Shown: positions 28,011-36,601 of the stretch, in pieces
Layout of the letters: each line of letters starts with the position of its first letter
How positions within the stretch are numbered: the first letter of the stretch is position 1
Source of the DNA: Rhizobium sp. ZPR4
Lineage (GTDB): Bacteria > Pseudomonadota > Alphaproteobacteria > Rhizobiales > Rhizobiaceae
NCBI RefSeq assembly: GCF_040215725.1
Contig: NZ_CP157969.1
Location: 620,001 to 684,000 of the forward strand
Direction of reading: 5' to 3'
Length of the DNA: 64,000 nt
The notes under the pieces: generated by a model
Databases searched by the model: none
The model's input: the letters and a program-made list of their open reading frames with translations, nothing else
What the model was told of the DNA's origin: nothing
Translations under genes and position numbers: made by a program

Positions 28011-28526
28011 ATGGAAGCTCCGCATAGAATGGACGCTGATAGCCAAGGCGAACCAGTTGATGTGATGACAAGATTGCAACTTGCTTGTGCCGAACTCAGC
28101 CAGGCGGTCGTTCTGGTAAGCGAGCAGCAAGGCACAAATTCGCTAGGCATGCTGAAAAGACCGTTTCTGTACAGCGACGGTTATGCTCTGTTCGACCCTG
28201 CCTCGGTCGAGGAATTAGTTCGCAATCTCAGAGCCTGCTCTGAGGACCATGCAAGGGTGATTGCAAATATTGGGGATTGGATCTGCGACGGTGCCGTTCG
28301 ATCGATTAGTCAACGTGTCAGCGCACTCGATGGTCTCGTCGCAACAATGAAGGCCCACGTTGAAAGCGCCCGCGAACGCCGGTGGCAAAATTTCTGCCTC
28401 CTCGCCGTTGGAGCCGCGGGATTTGTTATCGGGCTAACAGTCGCGATTGGCCTTCTATACCTCGTTGCACCGGGCCACGATTTTAGACTCCTTGCTAGCC
28501 TCGTCGGCTCGACGCTGAGGTTTTGA
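28011..28526 (+). CDS. Hypothetical protein with one C-terminal membrane segment
   Basis: A 171-residue protein I do not recognise. The N-terminal ~125 residues are soluble and mainly helical, with a possible coiled coil (AVRSISQRVSALDGLVATMK, then AHVESARERRW). A hydrophobic segment at about residues 132-152 (FCLLAVGAAGFVIGLTVAIG) would anchor it in the inner membrane with a short tail. ATG 28011 lies 172 bp after the DUF5666 gene on the same strand, with only a weak ribosome site. Base composition resembles the two preceding genes. Confidence 0.55.
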   Translation: MEAPHRMDADSQGEPVDVMTRLQLACAELSQAVVLVSEQQGTNSLGMLKRPFLYSDGYALFDPASVEELVRNLRACSEDHARVIANIGDWICDGAVRSISQRVSALDGLVATMKAHVESARERRWQNFCLLAVGAAGFVIGLTVAIGLLYLVAPGHDFRLLASLVGSTLRF

Positions 28527-28911
28527 CCAAGTTAAGGAACGTTGTTGGAAAATTGCGCCGGTGACTGACGACCCTGCCATTCCGCAATCGGCGCATGCGC
28601 AAGGGTTTCCGACGTAGTCATGATTTGCCCAAAAGCCATTATAGTATGGCAATCACTTACCGGGCGAAGGCGGGTTATAATGTTTCGCAAGACTATTACA
28701 ACCGGTGACGTCCACGATGTTTTCGCATCTTTTTTCGAAGAGCGGCTGGGTCGGACGGCGCGGCCCTTTCGGTGGGCGCGACCATGGCGGCTCTCGTGTA
28801 GGCGCATGGTTTCATATTGCTTCTGATGGCCGTTATGATTGCCGTTATGATTGCTATCCTCACACCCGTTGCCTTCATCGCGCTTCGAGGAGCACCCGCC
28901 TCCGGCCAGCG
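28527..28911. other. 385-bp intergenic region between convergent genes
   Basis: It separates the plus-strand hypothetical gene from the end of the minus-strand polyamine-type ABC operon. A 12-bp tandem duplication (GCCGTTATGATT twice, 28829-28852) lies near the right end. A short hydrophobic frame (28826-28915) has no ribosome site. I see no clear terminator or gene here. Confidence 0.45.
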
Positions 28912-29991
28912 CTAGCAGAAGACATGGGCTGCATCCGGATCGAACTCCAGATGCACATTATCGCCACGGCTCAAGCCCGAGATGGCTTCGTGGCCGAAGG
29001 GCAGCCGCACGGACAGGGTTTCGCCGGCAGCGATCCGCGTCGTCACATGCACATTGTTGCCGAGGAAGGTGATGTCGTTGACCGTCGCGCTGAGACCATT
29101 GCCGACACCCGCCTTGCGCCCGAGCCGGATGCGCTCGGGCCGCAGCATCAATGCCGCTTTGCTCCCCGAGGCCGGCCGGCCGTGAACCGGAATGCTGTTA
29201 AAGACAGTCTTGTCGCCGAGCGAGATCGTCGCCTGCCCGTTATCCGAGGACAGCAAGTGACAGGAGATGAAATCGCTGTCGCCGATGAATTCTGCCACGA
29301 AACGGGTGCGGGGATTGGCGTAGAGTTCCGGGCCTGTGCCGATCTGATCGATCACACCCTTGGAAAAGACAGCAATACGATCGGACAACCGCAGCGCCTC
29401 CTCCTGATCGTGGGTCACGTAGAGGATCGTCACTTCTGTCTGCTGATGGATTCTTTTGATCTCGTGCTGGATCTCCTCGCGCAGCTTCTTGTCGAGAGCC
29501 GACAGCGGCTCGTCCATGAGAAGCACGGGCGGATCGTAGGCGAGCGCCCTTGCGAGAGCCACGCGCTGCTGCTGGCCGCCCGACATCTGTGCGGGCTTGC
29601 GATCCTCGAAGCCTTCGAGCCGAACGAGGCGCAGCATTTCCTTGACCCGGCTATCGACCTCTGCCTTGGACTTGCGGCGGACCTTCAGCGGAAAGGCGAT
29701 ATTCTCTCCGACGGTCAAATGCGGAAACAGCGTGTAGCGCTGAAACACCATGCCGATATTGCGCTTGTGCGATGGCGTCGACAGCAGCGTCTCGCCGTTC
29801 AGCAGAATATCGCCCTTGGTCGGGTTCTCGAAGCCGGCAAGGATATAGAGTGTCGTGCTCTTGCCCGATCCGGAAGGGCCAAGAAAGGTCAGGAACTCGC
29901 CGCGCTGGACCTCGAGATTGACGTCGTGGACTGCGACGACGGGGCCATATTCCTTGCGGATGCCTTTGATCTTCAGGAAGGATTCGCTCAT
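28912..29991 (-). CDS. ABC transporter ATPase, spermidine/putrescine (PotA) type
   Basis: A 359-residue ATPase starting at ATG 29991 (MSESFLKIKG). It has Walker A GPSGSGKST, signature MSGGQQQRVALARAL, Walker B VLLMDEPLSALD and the switch His in YVTHDQEEAL. The C-terminal TOBE-type domain (LMLRPERIRLGRKAG) is typical of PotA/FbpC importers. It energises the two permeases encoded immediately upstream. Its start overlaps the PotC-type gene by 4 bp. Confidence 0.93.
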   Translation of the reverse strand: MSESFLKIKGIRKEYGPVVAVHDVNLEVQRGEFLTFLGPSGSGKSTTLYILAGFENPTKGDILLNGETLLSTPSHKRNIGMVFQRYTLFPHLTVGENIAFPLKVRRKSKAEVDSRVKEMLRLVRLEGFEDRKPAQMSGGQQQRVALARALAYDPPVLLMDEPLSALDKKLREEIQHEIKRIHQQTEVTILYVTHDQEEALRLSDRIAVFSKGVIDQIGTGPELYANPRTRFVAEFIGDSDFISCHLLSSDNGQATISLGDKTVFNSIPVHGRPASGSKAALMLRPERIRLGRKAGVGNGLSATVNDITFLGNNVHVTTRIAAGETLSVRLPFGHEAISGLSRGDNVHLEFDPDAAHVFC

Positions 29992-30788
29992 GATTTCAGA
30001 ACCTTGCGTACGATTGCGGCCAGCGTCATTAATGTGACCGTCAACAGAATGAGAAGCGTGGAGGCAGCGGCGACGACAGGGGTCAAATCCTGCCTGAGCG
30101 TTGCCCAGACCTTGACCGGCAGGGTCTGCAATGTCGGGCTTGCCATGAAGATCGCCACGACCACCTCGTCCCAGGATGTCAGGAACGAGAAGACGGCGGC
30201 CGAGAACAATCCGTGGCTGATGGCAGGCAGCGTCACCCTGATCTTCGCCTCGAGTGGAGAGGCGCCGCAAAGCACGGCCGCATCCTCGATCGACTTGTCG
30301 AAGCCTTCAAGCGCGCCGGAGATCGACAGGATGGAAAAGGGCAGCGCCAGAACAAGATGGGACACCACGAAGCCGATCAAAGTGCCCCCAAGGCCAATTC
30401 GCAGGAAGAAGGCATAAAGCGCCACGGCGAAGACGACGACGGGCAAGATCATCGGTGTGAGGAACAGCGCCTTCAGCGCATCGCGAAACAGGAATTTTCC
30501 GCGCACGAGGCCGAAGGAAGTCACCAGGCCGAGCAGCACCGAAAGCACGGTGACGATCGCGGCGATCTTGAAGCTGGTCCAGGCGGAAGCCAGCCATTGC
30601 GGATCGGAAAGCAGCTCCGCGTACCAGCGCCAGGTCCAGCCCGGCGGCGGAAAGATCAGCCATTGCGACGAGCCGAACGACAAGGCCGCAATGAACAGGA
30701 TCGGCATCAAGAGGAAAGCCGCCGTCAGGACGGTGATGGCAAGCAGCACATATTTCCACCAGCCGAGACGATCGAAATTCAGCAGCAT
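29988..30788 (-). CDS. ABC transporter permease, PotC type
   Basis: A 266-residue inner-membrane protein with about six membrane segments, beginning WWKYVLLAITVLTAAFLLMP. The cytoplasmic EAA loop that contacts the ATPase reads EDAAVLCGASPLEAKIRVTL. It matches the second permease of spermidine/putrescine-type importers in size and topology. One base separates it from the PotB-type gene and it overlaps the ATPase gene by 4 bp. Confidence 0.92.
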   Translation of the reverse strand: MLLNFDRLGWWKYVLLAITVLTAAFLLMPILFIAALSFGSSQWLIFPPPGWTWRWYAELLSDPQWLASAWTSFKIAAIVTVLSVLLGLVTSFGLVRGKFLFRDALKALFLTPMILPVVVFAVALYAFFLRIGLGGTLIGFVVSHLVLALPFSILSISGALEGFDKSIEDAAVLCGASPLEAKIRVTLPAISHGLFSAAVFSFLTSWDEVVVAIFMASPTLQTLPVKVWATLRQDLTPVVAAASTLLILLTVTLMTLAAIVRKVLKS

Positions 30789-30789
30789 C

Positions 30790-31662
30790 TCAGCGTCCTC
30801 CTGTACTTTGAACGCCGAAGAATCTCAGCTGGACGGCATAGAGCGTCAACGTGACGACGAGCAGGACGAAGGCGGCTGCGCCACCCATGCCCCAATTGAC
30901 CAGGGATTGCACGAACTGCGCGATGAGTTCGGCGAGCATCATGTTCGCCGTGCCGCCAAGCAGCGATGGCGTGACGTAGTAACCGAGCGACATGACGAAG
31001 ACCATCAATGCGCCCGCCATCATGCCCGGAGCGGCAAGGGGTAGCAGAACGCGGGTCAGGCATTGCAATCGGCTCGCGCCGCACAGCGCTGCTGCCTGCA
31101 GCACGGCCGGATCGATCTTCCTGATGACGCCGTAGAGCGGCAGGATGATGAACGGCAGCATGATATAGGTCATGCCGATCGTGACACCGGTGAGGTTGTT
31201 GACGAGGGCAAGCGGCTTGTCGATCAATCCGGCGCCGATCAGCATCTTGTTGATCAATCCCGTGCGCTGCAGAAGCACCATCCAGGCATAGGTGCGGGCG
31301 AGCAGGTTCGTCCACATCGAGAGAAGCAGGATCGCAAAGATCACCGAAGCCCATCGTGACGGCATGATCGCCAGCGTCCAGGCGACGGGAAAGCCGATCA
31401 AAAGCGATATGATGGTGACGAGGCCTGACACGATGAAGGTGTTGGCAAAAATCTTGATATAGGTCGCGGAGCCCAACAGCTCTGCATAGTTGCCAAGGCC
31501 GAATGTCGGCTCCAGCACGCTGCGAAGGAGCAGCGCGATGACGGGAAATATGAAGAAGATCGCCACGAAGGCGAAAGCCGGCGCCACCTGCGCAAACCCC
31601 GTGGGCTTTGCCGCCTTGCGCGCCGGTGCGGCCTCGTCCGCAATATCCATATATGTCGACAT
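30790..31662 (-). CDS. ABC transporter permease, PotB type
   Basis: A 290-residue permease. ATG 31662 (MSTYMDIADEA) was chosen because AAGGAAT lies 7 nt upstream; an in-frame ATG at 31698 lacks such a site. It has about six membrane segments and an EAA loop reading QAAALCGASRLQCLTRVLLP. With the PotC-type gene it forms the transmembrane channel of the importer. A strong stem-loop lies between it and the binding-protein gene. Confidence 0.92.
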   Translation of the reverse strand: MSTYMDIADEAAPARKAAKPTGFAQVAPAFAFVAIFFIFPVIALLLRSVLEPTFGLGNYAELLGSATYIKIFANTFIVSGLVTIISLLIGFPVAWTLAIMPSRWASVIFAILLLSMWTNLLARTYAWMVLLQRTGLINKMLIGAGLIDKPLALVNNLTGVTIGMTYIMLPFIILPLYGVIRKIDPAVLQAAALCGASRLQCLTRVLLPLAAPGMMAGALMVFVMSLGYYVTPSLLGGTANMMLAELIAQFVQSLVNWGMGGAAAFVLLVVTLTLYAVQLRFFGVQSTGGR

Positions 31663-31730
31663 GGCAATTCCTTCCCACCAGGGGCCTGATGACAACAATG
31701 GCTGCCGATAGGCCCGGATCTCGCATTGCC

Positions 31731-31755
31731 CCGCCGCGGATCTTATCCGCGGCGG
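31731..31755 (-). other. Stem-loop between binding-protein and permease genes
   Basis: CCGCCGCGGAT (31731-31741) pairs perfectly with ATCCGCGGCGG (31745-31755) around a 3-nt loop. No T-run follows on the minus strand, so it is not a classical terminator. Such hairpins often protect the abundant binding-protein mRNA or reduce expression of the downstream permease genes. Confidence 0.65.
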
Positions 31756-31773
31756 CCTAGTTGTCCTAAGAGC

Positions 31774-32784
31774 TTACTTCGCCTGCCAGGCGTACCATCT
31801 CTTGCCGATCTCATCGCGGTTTGCGGCCCAGTAGCTCATATCGGCGTTGACCTGGCTTGCCGTCTGCTGGTCCGGCAGGGTCTTGGCCGTTTCGGGGTCC
31901 ATCAGTTTCGCCGAGCCGAGATTGATCGGCGCATATCCGGTCGCCTTCGCCAGATCGGCCTGCGGCTGTGCCGAGGTCGCAAGCGCGATGAACTTCATCG
32001 CCGTTTCCAGGTTCGGCGCACCCTTGGGGATGACCAGAGAATCCGCCGCGGTGATGTTCTGGCTCCAGGACGTCTCCGTCTTGACGCCGCTATTGGCAAG
32101 CGCGGTCATGCGACCGTTCCAGAGACTGCCGAAGGGTGCTTCGGCCGACGCCAGAAGCTGCTGCGACTGCGCGCCGCTCGACCACCAGACGATATCCGAC
32201 TTGATCGTATCGAGCTTCTTGAAGGCGCGGTCGAGATCGAGCGGATAGAGCTTGTCGGCGGGAACGCCGTCGGCGAGCAGCGCCGCTTCGATCACGCCAG
32301 GGGCGGACCATTTGTAGAAGGTGCGCTTGCCAGGGAATTTCTTCGTGTCGAAGAGATCCGCCCAGGTCTTCGGGCAGGCGCTGACGGCATCGGCATTGCA
32401 TCCGATGACGAAGGAATAATAGAAGCTTCCGACCGAGTAGTCGCTGACGAAGCGGGGATCAAGCTTGGACTTGTCGATAACGGAAAAGTCGAGCTTTTCG
32501 AGCAGACCGGCCTTGCCGGCCTGCGCGGCGTAATCGCCCTCGACGTCGACGACGTCCCAGCTGACCTGGCCGGCTTCGACCATCGCTTTAAGCTTGCCGT
32601 AATCCGTCGGACCGTCCTGCATGACGCCGATACCGGTCTTTTCGGTAAACTGGTTGGCCCAGGCGACCTTCTGCGCATCCTGCGTCGTTCCTCCCCAGCT
32701 CGTGAAGACCATGGTATCGGCCTTGGCGGGCATGGATGCGGCCATCATTGCGGCAAAGGCCGCGAGTGCAATTCTTGCTTTCAT
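31774..32784 (-). CDS. Periplasmic substrate-binding protein, polyamine (PotD-like) family
   Basis: A 336-residue protein from ATG 32784, with AAGGGA just upstream and a clear Sec signal (KARIALAAFAAMMAASMPAKA). The mature start TMVFTSWGGTTQDAQ and the motif VSWDVVDVEGDYA belong to the extracellular binding proteins for spermidine/putrescine and related compounds. The true ligand is not readable. Because the gene follows an oxidative degradation cluster, the ligand is probably the compound degraded by it rather than a polyamine as such; this is inference. Confidence 0.88.
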   Translation of the reverse strand: MKARIALAAFAAMMAASMPAKADTMVFTSWGGTTQDAQKVAWANQFTEKTGIGVMQDGPTDYGKLKAMVEAGQVSWDVVDVEGDYAAQAGKAGLLEKLDFSVIDKSKLDPRFVSDYSVGSFYYSFVIGCNADAVSACPKTWADLFDTKKFPGKRTFYKWSAPGVIEAALLADGVPADKLYPLDLDRAFKKLDTIKSDIVWWSSGAQSQQLLASAEAPFGSLWNGRMTALANSGVKTETSWSQNITAADSLVIPKGAPNLETAMKFIALATSAQPQADLAKATGYAPINLGSAKLMDPETAKTLPDQQTASQVNADMSYWAANRDEIGKRWYAWQAK

Positions 32785-32839
32785 GTTCCCTTGTCCTTGT
32801 TTTTCAGTCTTTGGAGGCATGCCTTATGCGGCCACCCGT

Positions 32840-33154
32840 TCACCCCAATGGGGAGAAACCGGCGGGCTTCATAATCTTGTTTTCCGCTTGTTCGATCAGG
32901 TCGCGGATCTTCGGCAGGAAAGCCTGCCACTCGAGGTCCGCCGCCAGCCGTCCGCGCCGCGCTTCGCGGTCGTCGAGGCTCACATAGGCCCAGATGTGCA
33001 CGATCTCGTTGATCACCCCGATTTCCGAATGGAAGTAGCCGACGAGATTGCCGAGATGCGCCTTCTGGATCGCAATTCCCTCTTCTTCCACGACCTTCAG
33101 ATATTGCGGGATCGTACCGTTCTTCAGCCTATAGGTGCGGATCTCGTAAAACAT
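32840..33154 (-). CDS. NIPSNAP family protein
   Basis: A 104-residue protein from ATG 33154 (MFYEIRTYRLKNG), with AGGTGAG five nt upstream; GTG 33163, overlapping the aldehyde dehydrogenase stop, is the alternative. The family's ferredoxin-like (dimeric alpha-beta barrel) pattern is visible in HLGNLVGYFHSEIGVINEIV followed by HIWAYVSLDDREARRGRLA. NIPSNAP proteins often accompany degradation genes, but their biochemical role is usually unknown. It sits between the dehydrogenase and the ABC importer genes. Confidence 0.85.
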   Translation of the reverse strand: MFYEIRTYRLKNGTIPQYLKVVEEEGIAIQKAHLGNLVGYFHSEIGVINEIVHIWAYVSLDDREARRGRLAADLEWQAFLPKIRDLIEQAENKIMKPAGFSPLG

Positions 33155-33159
33155 CGGTC

Positions 33160-34623
33160 TCACCTCATGACGAAGGGATCGGGGATCGGCTCGTCCGACG
33201 TCCGCAACCAGATGGTCTTGGTCCGGGTATAGTCGAGCGCCGCCGCAAGCCCGCCTTCCCTGCCGTGGCCGGAAAATCCGAAGCCGCCGAAGGGGGCGAT
33301 CGGCGATACCGCGCGATAGGTGTTGACCCAGACGACGCCGGCGCGGATGCCCTTCATCAGGCGATGGGCGCGCGTAAGGTTCTGGGTGAAGACACCGGAT
33401 GCCAGTCCGTAGCGGGTGTCGTTTGCCAATCTCAGCGCTTCAGCTTCCGTCTCGAAGGAGACAACCGACAGAACCGGCCCGAAGAACTCCTCGGCCAGGG
33501 ACGGCGAAGCGACACCGTCGCAATCGAGAATCGTCGGCTGGAAGTAATAGCCGGCGCCATCGGGCCTTTGCCCGCCGGTTATGAGCCGCGCACCGCTTTG
33601 AATGGACTTCTCGACGAGAGCCGCGACATGATCCTGCTGCCGCTTCGTAGCGAGCGGTCCGACCTCGGTTGTCATGTCGAGCGGCGAGCCGATGCGGATC
33701 GCCTCGGCCTTGCGCGCGAGGATCGACAGGAAGGTGTCCTTGACGCTGGCCTCGACGATCAGCCGCGAGCCGGCCACGCAGCTTTGGCCGGTCGCTGCGA
33801 AAATGCCGGCAACCTGCGCATTGGCAGCACTTTCAAGGTCCGCATCGGCAAAAACGATGAAGGGTGATTTGCCCCCCAGTTCGAGCGACGTCGAGGCAAG
33901 GTTCTCTGCCGAATTGCGCACGACATGACGCGCCGTCTCCGGCCCGCCGGTAAAGGCGATATGCGCGACCTTCGGATGCCGTCCGAGGGTCGCGCCGCAG
34001 GATGGGCCGAACCCGGTGATGATGTTGACGACGCCAGCTGGAAAACCGGCTTCATGAACCAGGCGCGCGAATTCCAGAAGCGGCGCCGGCCCGTCTTCCG
34101 AAGCCTTGACAACCATGGTGCAGCCGGCGGCCAATGCCGGGCCGATCTTGACGGCCGACAAGAAGAGCTGGCTGTTCCAGGGCACCACCATGGCGACGAC
34201 GCCGACCGGCTCCCGGCGCAGCCAGACATCCATGTCCGGCTTGTCGATCGGCAGATAGGAGCCTTCGATCTTGTCGGCAATGCCGGCATAGTAGCGATAA
34301 TAGTCGGCGACATAGGCAATCTGCGCAGAAGTCTCGCGAATGATCTTGCCGGTGTCGCGCGTTTCCAGTTCGGCGAGCTTTTGCGCATTGGCCGCAACCA
34401 GGTCGGCGAGCCTGTAGAGAAGCTTGCCGCGCTGCGTCGCCGTCAGTTTCGCCCAGGGGCTGTCGTAAAGCGCCTTTTCGGCGGCATTGACGGCGCGGTC
34501 GACATCGGCCTCGCGTGCTTCCGGCATCTCGGCCCAGACGTCGCCGGTCGCCGGATCGATGCTCTGGAAGCGGCCTTCCCCGTCCAGAAACTCACCGTCG
34601 ATGTAATATTGGAAGCGCTGCAT
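33160..34623 (-). CDS. NAD(P)-dependent aldehyde dehydrogenase
   Basis: A 487-residue enzyme that oxidises an aldehyde to the acid. Catalytic Cys282 is in TGQSCVAGSR, the general base Glu248 in LELGGKSP, and Asn150 in VPWNSQLF; all are present. Length is normal for the superfamily. ATG 34623 (MQRFQYYIDG) has GGAG 8 nt upstream; an in-frame GTG at 34632 overlaps the stop of the monooxygenase gene. It probably takes the aldehyde released by the adjacent luciferase-like monooxygenase. The substrate is not readable from sequence. Confidence 0.93.
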   Translation of the reverse strand: MQRFQYYIDGEFLDGEGRFQSIDPATGDVWAEMPEAREADVDRAVNAAEKALYDSPWAKLTATQRGKLLYRLADLVAANAQKLAELETRDTGKIIRETSAQIAYVADYYRYYAGIADKIEGSYLPIDKPDMDVWLRREPVGVVAMVVPWNSQLFLSAVKIGPALAAGCTMVVKASEDGPAPLLEFARLVHEAGFPAGVVNIITGFGPSCGATLGRHPKVAHIAFTGGPETARHVVRNSAENLASTSLELGGKSPFIVFADADLESAANAQVAGIFAATGQSCVAGSRLIVEASVKDTFLSILARKAEAIRIGSPLDMTTEVGPLATKRQQDHVAALVEKSIQSGARLITGGQRPDGAGYYFQPTILDCDGVASPSLAEEFFGPVLSVVSFETEAEALRLANDTRYGLASGVFTQNLTRAHRLMKGIRAGVVWVNTYRAVSPIAPFGGFGFSGHGREGGLAAALDYTRTKTIWLRTSDEPIPDPFVMR

Positions 34624-34628
34624 GACGT

Positions 34629-35669
34629 TCACTCCGCAAATGCCGGCATGACCTCGGCGATGAAGCGTTCGAGCGAGGCCTTCTTGCGCTCGAAGGACAT
34701 GCCTGTGTCGATCCAGAAGGAATATTCGTCGTAGCCCATCGCTTCATATGTCTTTAGCCGGGCAATCACCGTCGAGGCGTCGCCGACGACATTGTTGCTG
34801 CGCATGACCGCATCCGACAGCATGGCGTTGGCGCGAATATCTTCTTCGGGAATGCGCTCGATCAGGCCCTGATGGACCGGCTTCTCGTTCTTGAACCAGG
34901 CGAAGAAGTAATTGTAGTAGACGCTGAGCTCGTGGGCGGCCCGCGCGATGTCGTCCTCGGACGAGCCGACATAGGTATGCCGCAGGAGCATGATCTTCGG
35001 CCGCTCGATATGCGTGTTCTTGGCGCAGGCATCGTTGAAACGTCCCATCAGCGCCTCAACCTCGTCATCGCCCTGCCAAAGCGGCGTCACCTGGACATTG
35101 CAGCCATTGGCAACGGCAAATTCATGCGAATTCGGGTCGCGCGCCGCAACCCAGATCGGCGGGTTCGGCTCTTGCAGCGGCTTCGGCGCCGAAGTCGTCG
35201 ACGGAAATTTGAAGAACTCGCCATCATGGGCGTAGTCACCTTGCCAAATGCCTTTGACGGCGGGAATGAGCTCGCGCATGCGCTGGCCGGCACCCCAGGC
35301 GTCGAGACCCGGCAGCAACCGTTCATATTCGAAGGAATAGGCGCCGCGGGCAATACCGATATCGAGGCGGCCGTCGCAGATGATGTCGGCCATGGCGGCT
35401 TCACCGGCAAGCTTGATCGGATGCCAGAACGGCGCGATCACCGTTCCCGTTCCGAGTCTCGCTCTTGACGTCCGCCGGGCCAGATCGGCGATGGTCACGA
35501 ACGGGTTGGGCGCGATGGTGAAGTCCATCCCGTGATGCTCGCCCGTCCAGATCGCGTGCATGCCGCCCCTGTCGGCGATCTCGCACAGCGCGACGAACTC
35601 GTCATAAAGGCTCTTATGCGTCTGGCTCGCGTCGAGACGCTCCATGTGAACGAAGAGAGAGAATTTCAT
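34629..35669 (-). CDS. Luciferase-like (LLM) flavin-dependent monooxygenase
   Basis: A 346-residue protein of the bacterial luciferase family, which uses reduced flavin and O2 to oxidise organic substrates. Typical motifs are WTGEHHGMDFTIAPNPF near the N-terminus, RLGTGTVIAPFWHPIKLAGE, and DGRLDIGIARGAYSFEYERL. The reduced flavin would come from the flavin reductase encoded directly upstream (4-bp overlap). Homologous two-component systems oxidise amines, N-heterocycles, alkanes and sulfonates. The neighbouring ureohydrolase and polyamine-type importer favour a nitrogen compound. Confidence 0.9.
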   Translation of the reverse strand: MKFSLFVHMERLDASQTHKSLYDEFVALCEIADRGGMHAIWTGEHHGMDFTIAPNPFVTIADLARRTSRARLGTGTVIAPFWHPIKLAGEAAMADIICDGRLDIGIARGAYSFEYERLLPGLDAWGAGQRMRELIPAVKGIWQGDYAHDGEFFKFPSTTSAPKPLQEPNPPIWVAARDPNSHEFAVANGCNVQVTPLWQGDDEVEALMGRFNDACAKNTHIERPKIMLLRHTYVGSSEDDIARAAHELSVYYNYFFAWFKNEKPVHQGLIERIPEEDIRANAMLSDAVMRSNNVVGDASTVIARLKTYEAMGYDEYSFWIDTGMSFERKKASLERFIAEVMPAFAE

Positions 35670-36601
35670 GCTTGCACCGCCTTCCCGGAAACCGGCCGCA
35701 CCATGCCGGAGGTCTCGTCACCAAAATAGACCCCGAAATTGCCGATCTGGCTTTCCATTGCGAAGCGGGCGACGATATCGGCCGTCGAGCTGGTCTTGAA
35801 GTGCGCCGCCTTCAAGGCATCGGGCTTCATGAACCTGCCCTCGCGCGGCTCGCCTTGCGAGGCGAAGGCGCGATAGACGATGTGATGCTTGCCATCGCTC
35901 TTGCCTTCATAGACCGAATAGAGAAAGCCGACCGTAACCGTGAGCCCGGTCAGCGCTTGCAGATACTGGCCGAGAATGTCGGCGGGACTTCCTTCGCTGC
36001 CCTCGCAATTCGGAAGGGCAAGAATGTCATCGCCAAGCAGCAGGATTTCGCCATCGCGCTCGACGACCGCGCCCAGCTCGATATTGCCTTCCGCGGCGGC
36101 GGAAACCGCCTTGCTCGCCAGGATCGGTGTGAAATAGCCGCCGCGGGCATAGCCGAGACCGTTGCGGCCGCTATTGTCGAACGAGACGATGCGCCCCATC
36201 AGGACAACATGGTCGCCGGCCTCGATCACCTGTTCCATGGCGCATTCGAACCAGGCGGCGACATCGGCAAGGATCGGACAGCCATCCGCGCCTGAATTCC
36301 ATTCGACCGCGGCGAACCTGTCTTCGACCGGCCGCGCAAACGTGTTGGAGACGGCCTTCTGCGTCTCCGACAGCACATTGATGGCAAAATGTTTTGCGCT
36401 CGTCATGGCCTCGAAATTGCGCGAGGTCTTTGCCAGGCAGACAAGAAGAAGCGGCGGGTCAAGCGACACCGACGTGAACGAGTTTGCCGTAAAGCCAAGC
36501 GGCAGGCCCGCCTGATCTCGTGCGGTGACAACCGTGACGCCGGTCGGAAAGGCACCGAAGGCGTCGCGCAGTGCCCTTGGGTCGAAGTCTTGCGTCGTCA
36601 T
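35666..36601 (-). CDS. Flavin reductase with C-terminal extension
   Basis: A 311-residue protein from ATG 36601, which overlaps the hydrolase stop by 4 bp. Residues ~5-165 form a flavin reductase-like domain (FGAFPTGVTVVTARDQAGLP, LGFTANSFTSVSLDPPLLLV). The remaining ~145 residues (GEILLLGDDILALPNCEGSE onwards) are an added domain that looks Nudix-like to me but lacks a clear Nudix box. The first domain should reduce FMN or FAD with NAD(P)H for the luciferase-like monooxygenase. Typical stand-alone reductases are ~160-190 residues, so this one is unusually long. Confidence 0.85.
   Translation of the reverse strand: MTTQDFDPRALRDAFGAFPTGVTVVTARDQAGLPLGFTANSFTSVSLDPPLLLVCLAKTSRNFEAMTSAKHFAINVLSETQKAVSNTFARPVEDRFAAVEWNSGADGCPILADVAAWFECAMEQVIEAGDHVVLMGRIVSFDNSGRNGLGYARGGYFTPILASKAVSAAAEGNIELGAVVERDGEILLLGDDILALPNCEGSEGSPADILGQYLQALTGLTVTVGFLYSVYEGKSDGKHHIVYRAFASQGEPREGRFMKPDALKAAHFKTSSTADIVARFAMESQIGNFGVYFGDETSGMVRPVSGKAVQA

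Noticed and set aside
28826..28915. A 29-residue hydrophobic plus-strand frame (MAVMIAVMIAILTPVAF)
   Set aside because: There is no ribosome site, it arises partly from a 12-bp tandem duplication, and it runs into the end of the ABC ATPase gene.
28705..30417. A 570-codon plus-strand frame opposite the ABC ATPase
   Set aside because: It is antisense to the ATPase and permease genes with intact motifs; low-complexity composition marks it as a shadow frame.
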